Assembly (NCBI GenBank): GCA_031395485.1
Contig: JANNUS010000009.1
Location: 248,001 to 312,000 of the forward strand
Direction: 5' to 3'
DNA length: 64,000 nt
Source: UBA2336 sp031395485
GTDB lineage: Bacteria > Bacteroidota > Bacteroidia > Cytophagales > Cyclobacteriaceae
The stretch's first letter is position 1, and every line of letters starts with the position of its first letter. Shown here piece after piece: positions 46,249 to 54,358 of this stretch. Made by a program: the position numbers and the translations under genes. The notes under the pieces were generated by a model that did not search any database, was not told where the DNA came from, and was given only the letters and a program-made list of their open reading frames with translations.

Positions 46249-46923
46249 ATGATTAAACTACGTGATATTGATAAGTATGTTGATTCCCGTTTTCAACGAA
46301 CTTTTATACTTAAAGGTGTAAACCTAGATGTACAGCAAGGTGATTTCCTCACCATTATGGGGCCTAGCGGTGCTGGTAAATCATCTTTAATGAACATTAT
46401 CGGATTGCTTGATGAGCCTTCGGCAGGAGAGTATTTTTTCTTTGATGACCCAGTGCATAAACTAAAGGAAAGGCAGAAATCGGAGATGCATAAAAATTTT
46501 ATAGGATTCATCTTTCAGGCATACCACCTTATTGATGAGCTTACTGTATATGAAAATATCGAGACCCCACTTCTTTACAAAGGCGTAAATGGTAATCAGC
46601 GTAAAAGCATGGTAGCCGAATTGCTCGACCGTTTTAACATGGTGGCGAAAAAGGATTTATTTCCGGAACAATTAAGTGGAGGACAGCAACAGTTAGTTGG
46701 TATTGCCAGGGCCATCGTTGGGCAGCCAAAATTATTATTGGCCGATGAACCCACCGGTAATTTACACTCCGAACAAGGCAGGCATATCATGGATATTTTT
46801 CAAAAACTAAACGAAGAGGGGATGACCATTATTCAGGTAACACATTCGGAAGAAAATGCAAAACGAGGTAAGCGTATTGTGCGGTTGGCAGATGGAGCTA
46901 TAGTATCAGATGAAAAAAATTGA
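46249..46923 (+). CDS. ABC transporter ATP-binding protein (MacB/LolD type)
   Basis: This 224-residue ATPase has Walker A GPSGAGKSS (38-46), the signature LSGGQQQ, Walker B LLLADEPTGNL and the switch TVIQVTHSE-like IIQVTHSEE. These place it in the MacB/LolD/FtsE branch, which works with FtsX-like permeases. No permease or membrane-fusion protein is next to it; instead the TolC-like gene begins at once after the stop. The permease may be encoded elsewhere. Confidence 0.9.
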   Translation: MIKLRDIDKYVDSRFQRTFILKGVNLDVQQGDFLTIMGPSGAGKSSLMNIIGLLDEPSAGEYFFFDDPVHKLKERQKSEMHKNFIGFIFQAYHLIDELTVYENIETPLLYKGVNGNQRKSMVAELLDRFNMVAKKDLFPEQLSGGQQQLVGIARAIVGQPKLLLADEPTGNLHSEQGRHIMDIFQKLNEEGMTIIQVTHSEENAKRGKRIVRLADGAIVSDEKN

Positions 46924-46931
46924 GCTTGAGT

Positions 46932-48266
46932 ATGAGACGAATTTGTACGTTTATTTTAACTATTGGATTAATTCCTTCCTTGCTACAGGCACAAGTGAAG
47001 TTGACTTTTGAAGAGTCTGTCAAGATAGGGTTGAAGAAAAATGTTGCCTTGAATCAGCAAAAAAACCAGTTAATTGTTAATCAGGAACAGCGGTTGAATA
47101 GTTATGGAAACTTCCTTCCCAACCTAAACATTACGGGCAATTACAATCATCAATCTGGGCAACAGCCTAATAGCACAACAGGTGATTTAGAAGATTTGGA
47201 AACAGATTACATAGGTGCGCAGTTCAATGCCAGTGTTCCTATTTTTAGCGGGTTACGAAATATTAATTCGCTTTCTCAGTCGAATAATCAACTAATGGCA
47301 CAGTCTTATCTGGTAAAGAGGAGCACCCAGGAAGTAGTATCGATTGTAGCGAATCAGTATTTGCAAGTGCTTCTCGATCAGGAGTTGCTGAAGATAGCAG
47401 CGGAAAATTTAAAGACGCAACAAACATTGCTTGAACAAATTCAAGGTTTTTTTGATGTCGGGTCAAGAGCTATTACCGATGTGTATAATCAGGATGCCTT
47501 AATGAAGGCTGCGCAGGTGTCGTTTATTCGCGCTAAAAATTCGTTGCAAAATGATAAAGCTATTTTATCGCAAACTCTTCAGATGGATCCTGCTGAATCG
47601 TTTGAAGTAGTGCTTCCGGTTTTTAATGATAAGCTGGCTTCGTACCAGAATTTTTCGATCGACAGTCTTATCGCTATTGCCATTAGAAATCGTTCTGATC
47701 TTAAACAGTCCAATTATCAGGTTGATGCAAATAAGTATTCAATGCGAGCAGCAACGTCTGGCTACTTACCAAATGTTTCACTTTTCGGAAATTATGGAAC
47801 ATTCTATTATTCACTCATCCCTGACAATTTCAATACTCAATTTAAAACCCTCAACCCATCTCTTTCGTATGGAGTTAATCTTACAATTCCAATTTTTGGG
47901 AGATTTCAAACCAGGTCTCAGCGAGCAACGGCACGCGTTGCTTATGAAAATAGTGTTTTGAATAATGATAATCTGGAGAAGACCGTTAGAATTGACGTTC
48001 AAAACGCGTACAATAATTTAGTGAATGCGGTAGAAGCATTCCAATCAAGTTTATCTCAATTTCAGGCTGGTGAGTTAGCGTTACAAACCCAAAAGGAGAG
48101 TTATGATTTAGGTATCTCAACCCAAGTGGCGTTGGCTCAGGCTAATCAGACTTATATTTTAGGTGCGGCCTCTAAAGCTCAAGCAGAAGTAACGCTCCTT
48201 TTCCAAAAAGTTCTCCTCGAATATGCACTAGGTACCCTTAATCCGGGGGATTTTATTCAAGAGTAA
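46932..48266 (+). CDS. TolC-family outer-membrane efflux protein
   Basis: The ATG at 46932 gives 444 residues with signal peptide MRRICTFILTIGLIPSLLQAQ. The pattern of two long helical repeats with QNAYNNLVNAVEAFQSS and SYDLGISTQVALAQANQTYI, and the strands NPSLSYGVNLTIPIFGRFQ and FNASVPIFSG, fits the TolC fold. It begins 8 bp after the ABC ATPase stop, so they form one unit, an outer-membrane channel for an export pump. Confidence 0.88.
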   Translation: MRRICTFILTIGLIPSLLQAQVKLTFEESVKIGLKKNVALNQQKNQLIVNQEQRLNSYGNFLPNLNITGNYNHQSGQQPNSTTGDLEDLETDYIGAQFNASVPIFSGLRNINSLSQSNNQLMAQSYLVKRSTQEVVSIVANQYLQVLLDQELLKIAAENLKTQQTLLEQIQGFFDVGSRAITDVYNQDALMKAAQVSFIRAKNSLQNDKAILSQTLQMDPAESFEVVLPVFNDKLASYQNFSIDSLIAIAIRNRSDLKQSNYQVDANKYSMRAATSGYLPNVSLFGNYGTFYYSLIPDNFNTQFKTLNPSLSYGVNLTIPIFGRFQTRSQRATARVAYENSVLNNDNLEKTVRIDVQNAYNNLVNAVEAFQSSLSQFQAGELALQTQKESYDLGISTQVALAQANQTYILGAASKAQAEVTLLFQKVLLEYALGTLNPGDFIQE

Positions 48267-48282
48267 TATTTAAAAAAATTAT

Positions 48283-48321
48283 TAAATTTGCAGCCCTGTT
48301 CGGTCGAATAGGGCTCTTTTT
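48283..48321 (+). promoter_or_regulatory. rpsA -7 box overlapping the tolC-type gene's terminator
   Basis: TAAATTTG (48283-48290) is a full -7 match. Directly after it AGCCCT (48292-48297) pairs with AGGGCT (48310-48315) and is followed by a T-run. The expected start of transcription falls inside the hairpin, so the hairpin works mainly for the upstream transcript. Confidence 0.6.
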
Positions 48322-48402
48322 ATGTCAAAAAGAGCGGTCTAAACAAAATTTGTGGCATGCTCGCCCGGCTGTCGCATGTAACTAAAGGGTAAGTTCATTT
48401 TT

Positions 48403-50376
48403 ATGGCTAAAGAAAAAGCAAAAATCTCCGCTGACGAAGAAGAAGTAAAAGCGGTTAAGCAGAAGACTGTTGAAATCTCAACTGATCTTGATGAGGTAGA
48501 TCCCCTCGCAGAAGTAAAAGCAGCACAGAAGGAAGAAATTATTTCAGAAGCAATTCCGGTAGCGGAGTTGAGAAAAGCTGTGCGGGCTAAGGCTATTCCT
48601 GGTGAGTTCGATTGGGCAGCCTTCGATCGCAAAGGATTTGGTGAAGGTTATTCCTCAAAAGAGCGTGAGGAAATGGAGAAGATGTACGAGGGTACCGTTA
48701 CAACGGTTGATAGCGGTGAGTTGGTAGAAGGTATTGTTGTAGGTATCAATGATCGGGACGTTATTTTGAACATTGGGTTTAAGTCAGACGGGTTAGTTCC
48801 AGTGGCTGAATTCAAAGACATGCCGAAGCTTAAAATTGGTGACATCGTAGACTTATTCATTGAAGAGCGTGAGGATCAAATGGGTCAGCTTGTGCTCAGT
48901 CGCAGAAAGGCAAAACTTGTAAAAGGTTGGGAGAATATTCAAAAATCACTTGATACCGATTCAGTTATTGAGGGCTTTGTAAAAAGAAGAACTAAAGGTG
49001 GATTGATTGTAGATGTATTTGGAATAGAAGCGTTCCTTCCAGGTTCACAAATAGACGTTAAGCCAATTCGTGACTTCGATATTTATGTGAACAAATCAAT
49101 GGAGGTTAAAGTTGTGAAAATCAACTACACCAACGACAACGTTGTGGTTTCGCATAAGGTGCTAATTGAAAAAGATCTTGAGCAACAAAAAGTTGCCATC
49201 CTTAGCAACCTTGAAAAAGGCCAGGTGTTAGAAGGTACCATAAAGAACATGACCAACTTCGGTGTGTTTATTGACTTAGGTGGTGTTGATGGTCTACTAC
49301 ACATTACAGATATATCATGGGGTCGTATCAATCATCCGGAAGAAGTACTTAAGCTTGACCAAATTGTTAAGGTGGTTGTGCTTGACTTCGATGGTGAGAA
49401 GAAGCGTATTAGCCTTGGTATGAAGCAACTTACACCGCATCCTTGGGCAGCATTAGCAGCTGAAATACAAATCGGCTCTAAAGTGAAAGGTAAGATTGTG
49501 AACGTGGCCGATTATGGTGCGTTCCTTGAACTTCAGCCGGGGGTAGAAGGATTGATTCACGTATCGGAAATGAGCTGGTCTCAACACTTACGTAATCCTC
49601 AGGATTTTATGAAAGTGGGTGATGAAGTGGAAGGGGTAGTATTAACGATCGATCGTGAGGAGCGTAAGATGTCACTTGGCATCAAGCAACTTTCAGAAGA
49701 TCCTTGGACACGTCAGGATGTGCTTAGCAAATATGCTATAACTACACGCCATAAAGGTATTGTACGCAACCTCACGAACTTCGGCTTGTTCATTGAACTG
49801 GAAGAGGGTATTGATGGATTAGTGCATGTATCGGATTTAAGCTGGACTAAAAAGATAAAGCACCCTTCTGAGTTTGTGAAGGTTGGCGATCAAATGGATG
49901 TGGTGGTATTGGAGTTAGATCCAACTAATCGCAGGTTAGCGTTGAGTCATAAGCACATGGAAGAGAACCCTTGGGATACATTTGAAACAATGTTTGTTAT
50001 AGGGTCGGTTCATAAGTGTACTGTAATTAACAAGAATGATAAAGGTGCCGGACTTGAATTGCCATATGGTATTGAAGGATTCTGTGCAGCTAAGAACCTT
50101 GTTAAGGAAGATGGTACGAAGATTGAAGTTGGTGAGTCATTAGAGTACAAGGTACTTGAGTTTTCGAAAGATGACCGCAGGATTGTACTTTCACACAAGG
50201 CCATGTATTCTGCTGAAGAAGAGAAGGCAATTGTAAAGAAAGCTGCACCTGCTAAGCCAGCCTCTAAAGGAAAGACGATCGACAAGATTAATCAGGAAGT
50301 TGAGAAATCAACCTTGGGTGATCTTGCAGCCTTGAGCGCGTTAAAAGAAAAGATGAACACTCCGAAGGGAGAGTAA
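48403..50376 (+). CDS. rpsA: 30S ribosomal protein S1
   Basis: This 657-residue protein has six S1 (OB-fold) domains, for example GELVEGIVVGINDRDVILNI, GQVLEGTIKNMTNFGVFIDL, GSKVKGKIVNVADYGAFLEL and RHKGIVRNLTNFGLFIELE, each followed by a DISW or DLSW-type turn in the later domains. S1 binds mRNA on the small subunit. The acidic N-terminal 95 residues are longer than in E. coli, as usual in Bacteroidota, and the C-terminus is Lys/Ala-rich. An own promoter lies upstream and a strong terminator downstream. Confidence 0.95.
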   Translation: MAKEKAKISADEEEVKAVKQKTVEISTDLDEVDPLAEVKAAQKEEIISEAIPVAELRKAVRAKAIPGEFDWAAFDRKGFGEGYSSKEREEMEKMYEGTVTTVDSGELVEGIVVGINDRDVILNIGFKSDGLVPVAEFKDMPKLKIGDIVDLFIEEREDQMGQLVLSRRKAKLVKGWENIQKSLDTDSVIEGFVKRRTKGGLIVDVFGIEAFLPGSQIDVKPIRDFDIYVNKSMEVKVVKINYTNDNVVVSHKVLIEKDLEQQKVAILSNLEKGQVLEGTIKNMTNFGVFIDLGGVDGLLHITDISWGRINHPEEVLKLDQIVKVVVLDFDGEKKRISLGMKQLTPHPWAALAAEIQIGSKVKGKIVNVADYGAFLELQPGVEGLIHVSEMSWSQHLRNPQDFMKVGDEVEGVVLTIDREERKMSLGIKQLSEDPWTRQDVLSKYAITTRHKGIVRNLTNFGLFIELEEGIDGLVHVSDLSWTKKIKHPSEFVKVGDQMDVVVLELDPTNRRLALSHKHMEENPWDTFETMFVIGSVHKCTVINKNDKGAGLELPYGIEGFCAAKNLVKEDGTKIEVGESLEYKVLEFSKDDRRIVLSHKAMYSAEEEKAIVKKAAPAKPASKGKTIDKINQEVEKSTLGDLAALSALKEKMNTPKGE

Positions 50377-50390
50377 TTTTCTCAATAAAT

Positions 50391-50430
50391 AAAAGGTGGC
50401 CATCGATTTATTCGAGCCACCTTTTGTTTT
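50391..50430 (+). terminator. Terminator of rpsA
   Basis: AAAAGGTGGC (50391-50400) pairs perfectly with GCCACCTTTT (50416-50425) around 15 nt and is followed by GTTTT. Confidence 0.85.
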
Positions 50431-50436
50431 ATGGCG

Positions 50437-50466
50437 TTGCAATACGAATTGATTTATTTAGTTTTA
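50437..50466 (+). promoter_or_regulatory. Promoter of tRNA-Cys
   Basis: TTG (50437-50439), 19 bp, then TAGTTTTA (50459-50466), 7 of 8 positions of the -7 box, 12 bp before the tRNA. Confidence 0.65.
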
Positions 50467-50477
50467 CATCGTCTAAA

Positions 50478-50548
50478 GGTCTCGTGGCCGAGTGGCTAGG
50501 CTGAGCTCTGCAAAAGCTCCTACAGCGGTTCGAATCCGCTCGAGACCT
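50478..50548 (+). tRNA. tRNA-Cys (GCA)
   Basis: The acceptor GGTCTCG pairs perfectly with CGAGACC (50541-50547), the anticodon stem GAGCT/AGCTC holds the loop CTGCAAA with anticodon GCA, and the T-arm is GCGG TTCGAAT CCGC. The discriminator is T at 50548 (U in the tRNA, typical for tRNA-Cys). CCA is not encoded. The 3' end is the attachment site of the integrated element. Confidence 0.95.
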
Positions 50549-50549
50549 C
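50535..50549 (+). other. attL, 15-bp repeat in tRNA-Cys
   Basis: TCCGCTCGAGACCTC covers the T-arm 3' side and acceptor of tRNA-Cys and matches 55801-55815 exactly. Confidence 0.85.
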
Positions 50550-50561
50550 TAAAAATACTTA

Positions 50562-50586
50562 AAACCGCCTATTTAGGCGGTTTTTT
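50562..50586 (+). terminator. Terminator after tRNA-Cys, supplied by the element
   Basis: AAACCGCC (50562-50569) pairs perfectly with GGCGGTTT around TATTTA, followed by T. It lies inside the element and would end the tRNA transcript after insertion. Confidence 0.85.
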
Positions 50587-50593
50587 GTTTTTA

Positions 50594-50609
50594 GGGGACA
50601 TATGGGGGG
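50594..50609 (+). other. Possible integrase arm-type site, left end
   Basis: GGGGACATATGGGGGG resembles motifs at the other end of the element (GAGGACAAATGGGGGG at 55678-55693; GGGGACATAAT at 55710-55720), as expected for arm-binding sites of a tyrosine recombinase. Confidence 0.45.
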
Positions 50610-50737
50610 TGATTATCGTAATAGAAGAGTGTTACTGCCTCGATCTGTACTATTTTAAGTCTGCTCATTTCTTTATCTTGTCAATTGAGGCTGTTTCTAA
50701 ATTCCTCTCACCTTCTTTACTTCTAATTGATCATAAT

Positions 50738-51907
50738 ATGAGGAATGCTAGTATTTTGATTTATTTCCTTATTAGCCTAATCGTTTTGGGTTGTGTTGAT
50801 GATTCTCGTGAAGTTAATGGAAGTCTATGTTTTGATGTTGGAACTGGAATACGAGGGGAATACCCTCTGAGAATATATTCAATTGAATTGCAACAGGATA
50901 ATAAAATACTAATTGGTGGTTCATTTCAATTTTTTAATGAAGAGAGTAAAAATAATTTAGTTAGACTAAATAGGGATGGGAGCATTGATAAAACCTTTGA
51001 AATTGGTACGGGGCCGATAGGTGATAATAATGATTCTTATGGATTTAATGGTTATGTCTATGATATTAAGATTCAATCAGATGATAAAATCTTAGTTGGT
51101 GGTTATTTTTATGAATATAATGGTGAGGAATGTGTTTCTATTATTAGGTTAAACAGCAACGGGAGTAAAGATGATTCATTTAGTTCAGGTATTGATTTTT
51201 ATAATGTATTTTCTCTTGCAATTCAACCTGACAAAAAAATACTTGTTGGAGGAGGTAATTCAATTACAAGATTAAACAGTGATGGTAGTGTCGATAACAC
51301 CTTTAATAGCGGAGTTATGGGTACTATTTATTCAATTGTAGTCCAATCCGATAATAAAATTTTGGTTGGGGGTGGTTTTGATTCTGTTAATGGAATAGAG
51401 AGTGAAACAACTGTAATAAGATTTAATGAAGATGGAAGTGTAGATAACACTTTTAATTTTGATCATCAAACAATAAACGACCCTTTTAGTTCAGTCGAAC
51501 TTGTTACCTCCATTGTTATCCAACCTAATGGTAAAATATTAGTTGGTGGTAATTTTAATTATGTCAATGGTGAAAGTAGGAAAGGTATTGTGCGACTAAA
51601 CAATGATGGAAGTATCGATAACTCTTTTAATTCAGGAACTGGACTAAATAACATTCCAGTTACTATTAAAATTCAGGATGATGGCAAAATATTGGTGTGT
51701 GGATGGTTTACTGATTACAATGGCGCAAGTAGTGATTATATAGTTAGGCTAAATATTGATGGTAGTATTGATAATTCATTTGAAACGTTTGACTCTGATT
51801 TTGTGGTTGAATCGTTAGCAATTGAATCGGATGGAAAAATATTAGTTTCGGGATTATTGCCTACTGAGATAGTAAGATTAAATAATGATGGTTCAATATG
51901 TGAATAA
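50738..51907 (+). CDS. Lipoprotein with delta-60-type repeats (element cargo)
   Basis: The ATG at 50738 gives 389 residues with a lipobox (LIVLGC, Cys 17). The rest is a tandem array of about eight units of the form IQSDDKILVGG.F...NG....IIRLN.DGSIDNTFN, which match the delta-60 repeat that folds as a propeller. Repeat phrases such as VRLNNDGSIDNSF occur nearly unchanged at DNA level. The gene is more A+T-rich than its chromosomal neighbours and lies between the tRNA and the element's minus-strand genes, convergent with them. It has no evident link to recombination and is best seen as cargo with a cell-surface role. Confidence 0.8.
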   Translation: MRNASILIYFLISLIVLGCVDDSREVNGSLCFDVGTGIRGEYPLRIYSIELQQDNKILIGGSFQFFNEESKNNLVRLNRDGSIDKTFEIGTGPIGDNNDSYGFNGYVYDIKIQSDDKILVGGYFYEYNGEECVSIIRLNSNGSKDDSFSSGIDFYNVFSLAIQPDKKILVGGGNSITRLNSDGSVDNTFNSGVMGTIYSIVVQSDNKILVGGGFDSVNGIESETTVIRFNEDGSVDNTFNFDHQTINDPFSSVELVTSIVIQPNGKILVGGNFNYVNGESRKGIVRLNNDGSIDNSFNSGTGLNNIPVTIKIQDDGKILVCGWFTDYNGASSDYIVRLNIDGSIDNSFETFDSDFVVESLAIESDGKILVSGLLPTEIVRLNNDGSICE

Positions 51908-51909
51908 TT

Positions 51910-52116
51910 TTATTTAGCACTGAATGAAATAGAGCCTCTCATTTCAGTATCATCATCAAAATCTCTTGCGTGAACAATTACTACCCAATGAAATTGATGG
52001 TTTAATGCCTGTAATTTTTTGAACTCTATTTCCGTTAAATCTGTGCCATTAATCTGAATAAAACCGTCCTTGTATTGGTGGACTATCTTTACATCCCTAT
52101 AATTCTGTTGTTTCAT
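51910..52116 (-). CDS. Small element protein, unknown
   Basis: A 68-residue protein (MKQQNYRDVKIVHQYKDGFI to MRGSISFSAK) with a mixed beta/alpha look. It starts inside the 3' end of the upstream gene (20-bp overlap), so it is probably translated by coupling. It ends 2 bp from the stop of the convergent lipoprotein gene. No family recognised. Confidence 0.55.
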   Translation of the reverse strand: MKQQNYRDVKIVHQYKDGFIQINGTDLTEIEFKKLQALNHQFHWVVIVHARDFDDDTEMRGSISFSAK

Positions 52117-52414
52117 CTATTGTAGTAGCGTTTAAAATTAGTTTCAATATCTCTGGCGGTAGTGCTGTGTAATCTATAAATGCACGAGATACCTCCTCCT
52201 CATTATCTGGTTTGGCAATTTCTTGCATACGCGGTAGTATGAAAGAAAGTAAACGGGCACCTATTTGCAACCTCTCTATTGGTTCTACCAGTTTGAGTAA
52301 TTTGGGATAATGAATTAACTCACTTTGTAAAATTTCTGTGATTCGTTCCCGCATTTCTAGCGTTACCTTATTTGGGGTCCCTTGCATTCGTCCACCTGTT
52401 TTAGTTCCTTTCAT
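52097..52414 (-). CDS. Small protein with GGR.QGTPNK N-terminus
   Basis: A 105-residue protein beginning MKGTKTGGRMQGTPNKVTLE. This basic start followed by helices (MRERITEILQSELIHYPKLL) is common in small proteins of Bacteroidota mobile elements and phages and resembles the DNA-binding start of some small terminase subunits. No catalytic motif. It is 15 bp after the upstream gene. Confidence 0.55.
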   Translation of the reverse strand: MKGTKTGGRMQGTPNKVTLEMRERITEILQSELIHYPKLLKLVEPIERLQIGARLLSFILPRMQEIAKPDNEEEVSRAFIDYTALPPEILKLILNATTIDETTEL

Positions 52415-52429
52415 CTACTTCGATCTATT

Positions 52430-53083
52430 TTAGATATAAAATTTCATTGTGCTCGGTTCAGGCACAACAACAAATTTGCCTTTAATGAATAGCGGTACTC
52501 CGTGGAGATGTTTGCGGAGAGCAGTATATTCCTCCTTTCTACCTACCTTTGTAAATATTTGTTTGGTTCGAATTAATCTGTATTTTATTGCGGACCTTAA
52601 TTTTCGGTAGTATGACCGCTCCGAAATCTTTAATGATTTACAAAAATACCGCACGGGTAGGCCCTTAGGCGTTGCGCTCCGTTGTACTTGCGCTCGGGCC
52701 ATCCGTTTGGTAATCTCTTTTAATGCGAACGTGAATAGAAAATCTTTAATGTTTTTAGGTATTGCGCCAAAATAGAAACCTCCCTTTTTTCGGTAACCAA
52801 TTCGGGACCATGCACGGGCGAATATGTACTTACCGTCAAACCCAACCCATTTTAGTTTCCGAAGTTTTATTAAAATGCGTTTACCTGTTTTGGTATGAAT
52901 GCCAAGGGACTTGAAAAATAATTTTGCATTAACACGGGAACCTGAAAATTTTAAAACGGTCATTACTTCTAATTCCTTTACTCGTTTGTTTTGGTAGGAG
53001 TGAATAATTAGGTTTTTCGGAACCCTAATTTCATTAACTTTGTACGCGTCCGTGGTAGGACACATAACCCTGTGGCTGGTCAT
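52430..53083 (-). CDS. Basic protein, probably DNA-binding, unknown
   Basis: A 217-residue, strongly basic protein. LKFSGSRVNAKLFFKSLGIHTKTGKRILIKLRKLKWVGF and GLPVRYFCKSLKISERSYYRKLRSAIKYRL each look like a helix-turn-helix or winged-helix unit, so it may be an initiator or regulator. Its start overlaps the previous stop by 4 bp (ATGA). I recognise no known replication family. Confidence 0.55.
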   Translation of the reverse strand: MTSHRVMCPTTDAYKVNEIRVPKNLIIHSYQNKRVKELEVMTVLKFSGSRVNAKLFFKSLGIHTKTGKRILIKLRKLKWVGFDGKYIFARAWSRIGYRKKGGFYFGAIPKNIKDFLFTFALKEITKRMARAQVQRSATPKGLPVRYFCKSLKISERSYYRKLRSAIKYRLIRTKQIFTKVGRKEEYTALRKHLHGVPLFIKGKFVVVPEPSTMKFYI

Positions 53084-53463
53084 ATTGCGCGGGGTTTTTG
53101 ATTTAAGAAAGTTGCTACTACTTTATTTCGGGACCTCGGAAACACTCGAATTTTCTCTGCTACATGTAACGTTAATTTTTCCGCACCTATTTCCGCAATT
53201 ATAAATGATTTTCCCATGGGCAGTAATAAGTCACCAGTGAATATTCCACCCCATTGAGTTGACTGTAATCCCGTAAATGAGACGTAACTACCACCACGAA
53301 TATGTCCGCGTAAGATGTAAGAACACCTTTTGGCAATGTCAGGTCTAATAGGTCGTTCAAGTTTCAATTCGGGGGGCGCCACTGCTCCGTGTCCGTTACA
53401 GCAAAACCACGGACTGCCTGTTTCCGTGCGTGTATAGTGGTAGGTCTTGAAGTTCATACTCAT
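53080..53463 (-). CDS. Small element protein, unknown
   Basis: A 127-residue protein, Cys-containing in the first third (PWFCCNGHGAV, then RCSYILRG), with predicted beta structure (GGSYVSFTGLQSTQWGGIFTG, SFIIAEIGAEKLTLHVAEKI). The CC.GHG stretch might bind metal but is too short to say. It overlaps its neighbours by 4 bp at both ends, so it is part of one tightly coupled operon. Confidence 0.55.
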   Translation of the reverse strand: MSMNFKTYHYTRTETGSPWFCCNGHGAVAPPELKLERPIRPDIAKRCSYILRGHIRGGSYVSFTGLQSTQWGGIFTGDLLLPMGKSFIIAEIGAEKLTLHVAEKIRVFPRSRNKVVATFLNQKPRAI

Positions 53464-53636
53464 TTCAGTTTTGAAATTTCTGAACTACGAACGCGGGTAG
53501 AGCTGTTAACTTTGATCGGTGTTAACTTGCCTTTTTTGAATAGTGCATAAACACTTGGGCGGGATACTTGGAGTTTACTGCAAACTTGGTTTACAGTAAG
53601 GAACTCGGGATTTGAATCATTGACTTGGTTTTGCAT
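53460..53636 (-). CDS. xis: Excisionase-like helix-turn-helix protein
   Basis: ATG at 53636 to TGA at 53460 encodes 58 residues. EFLTVNQVCSKLQVSRPSV-type residues form the MerR/Xis-like winged helix start, and SVYALFKKGKLTPIKV and STRVRSSEI are the wing, as in the HTH_17 family. Such proteins are directionality factors or repressors of tyrosine recombinase elements. It leads the leftward operon, overlaps the next gene by 4 bp, and has a nested palindrome just upstream. Confidence 0.75.
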   Translation of the reverse strand: MQNQVNDSNPEFLTVNQVCSKLQVSRPSVYALFKKGKLTPIKVNSSTRVRSSEISKLK

Positions 53637-53641
53637 ATGTT

Positions 53642-53679
53642 GACTTGTTTATGCCTCAAAATTCAGGCGTTAACAAGTC
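53642..53679. promoter_or_regulatory. Nested inverted repeat upstream of xis
   Basis: GACTTGTT (53642-53649) pairs with AACAAGTC (53672-53679), and GCCT (53653-53656) with AGGC (53665-53668). On the minus strand TTTTTG and GAATTTTG (17 bp apart, 7 of 8 positions of the -7 box) overlap it, so it could be an operator for autoregulation. Confidence 0.5.
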
Positions 53680-53722
53680 TGCAAAAATCCACATGGATAT
53701 GATGGTGGATAATTCTATCTAC

Positions 53723-54358
53723 CTACTTCTTTTTATTCTTGGTTGGCGTATGTGGTTTTTTAGGCTCAGTGAATAGTTTTTTTGATGGATCGCTATATGA
53801 TTTTAACGTACTTATTGAAATTTCTTTTCCATTTTTATCTAAAAAAACCTCTGTAATCATTCGCATCAAATTGGCCTTACTTGTGTCAAAACTTCCCTTT
53901 TCCAAGTTGTCACTAAATAACTTCCACAGCCAATTTGTATTACCATTAAACGTTATTTTATCAAAACCCAATTTTCTACTATCAGTTTCATTAATAAGTT
54001 TTTCAATTACTGATTGTAATTTCTCAATACGCCCCCTGTATTTTGTAGTATGGTTATCACCTCTTACCGCCTTATTAATGAACTCTCCGATTGATGATTC
54101 CGAAAACAATAAATTACTATTTGAATGGTCTAGCAGGTCGTGGAGATCTATGCTGTGTTTTGTAAAATCAAGACCTCTTAAAATCTCCTCTATTCTAATG
54201 GGATGTAATTGATGGACTGCATAAAATATCCCTTTCAGTTTTTCATCCTTGGTAGGATTGTCTTTATCGTTAGCGAATCTCTTGAATGCATTTTCAAAAT
54301 CATAGTCCATATATCCGTTGGATATATGACTGCCACTTTTGTCCGCCTTTTTTTTCAT
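53723..54358 (-). CDS. Element protein downstream of the integrase, unknown
   Basis: A 211-residue, charged, helical protein (MKKKADKSGSHISNGYMDYD, then FENAFKRFANDKDNPTKDEK). Its start overlaps the integrase stop by 4 bp, so it is translated together with the recombinase. The C-terminus is Lys/Pro/Thr-rich. Proteins in this position in Bacteroidota elements are often of unknown role; a recombinase helper is possible. No family recognised. Confidence 0.6.
   Translation of the reverse strand: MKKKADKSGSHISNGYMDYDFENAFKRFANDKDNPTKDEKLKGIFYAVHQLHPIRIEEILRGLDFTKHSIDLHDLLDHSNSNLLFSESSIGEFINKAVRGDNHTTKYRGRIEKLQSVIEKLINETDSRKLGFDKITFNGNTNWLWKLFSDNLEKGSFDTSKANLMRMITEVFLDKNGKEISISTLKSYSDPSKKLFTEPKKPHTPTKNKKK

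Noticed and set aside
48292..48315. Hairpin as an S1-binding regulatory leader of rpsA
   Set aside because: The -7 box places the transcript start inside the hairpin, so the full stem would not be in the rpsA mRNA.
52097..52414. Phage small terminase subunit
   Set aside because: Only the basic start resembles such proteins; no large subunit or capsid genes are near.
53739..54212. 157-codon plus-strand frame inside the element
   Set aside because: It is antisense to a gene coupled by a 4-bp overlap to the integrase.
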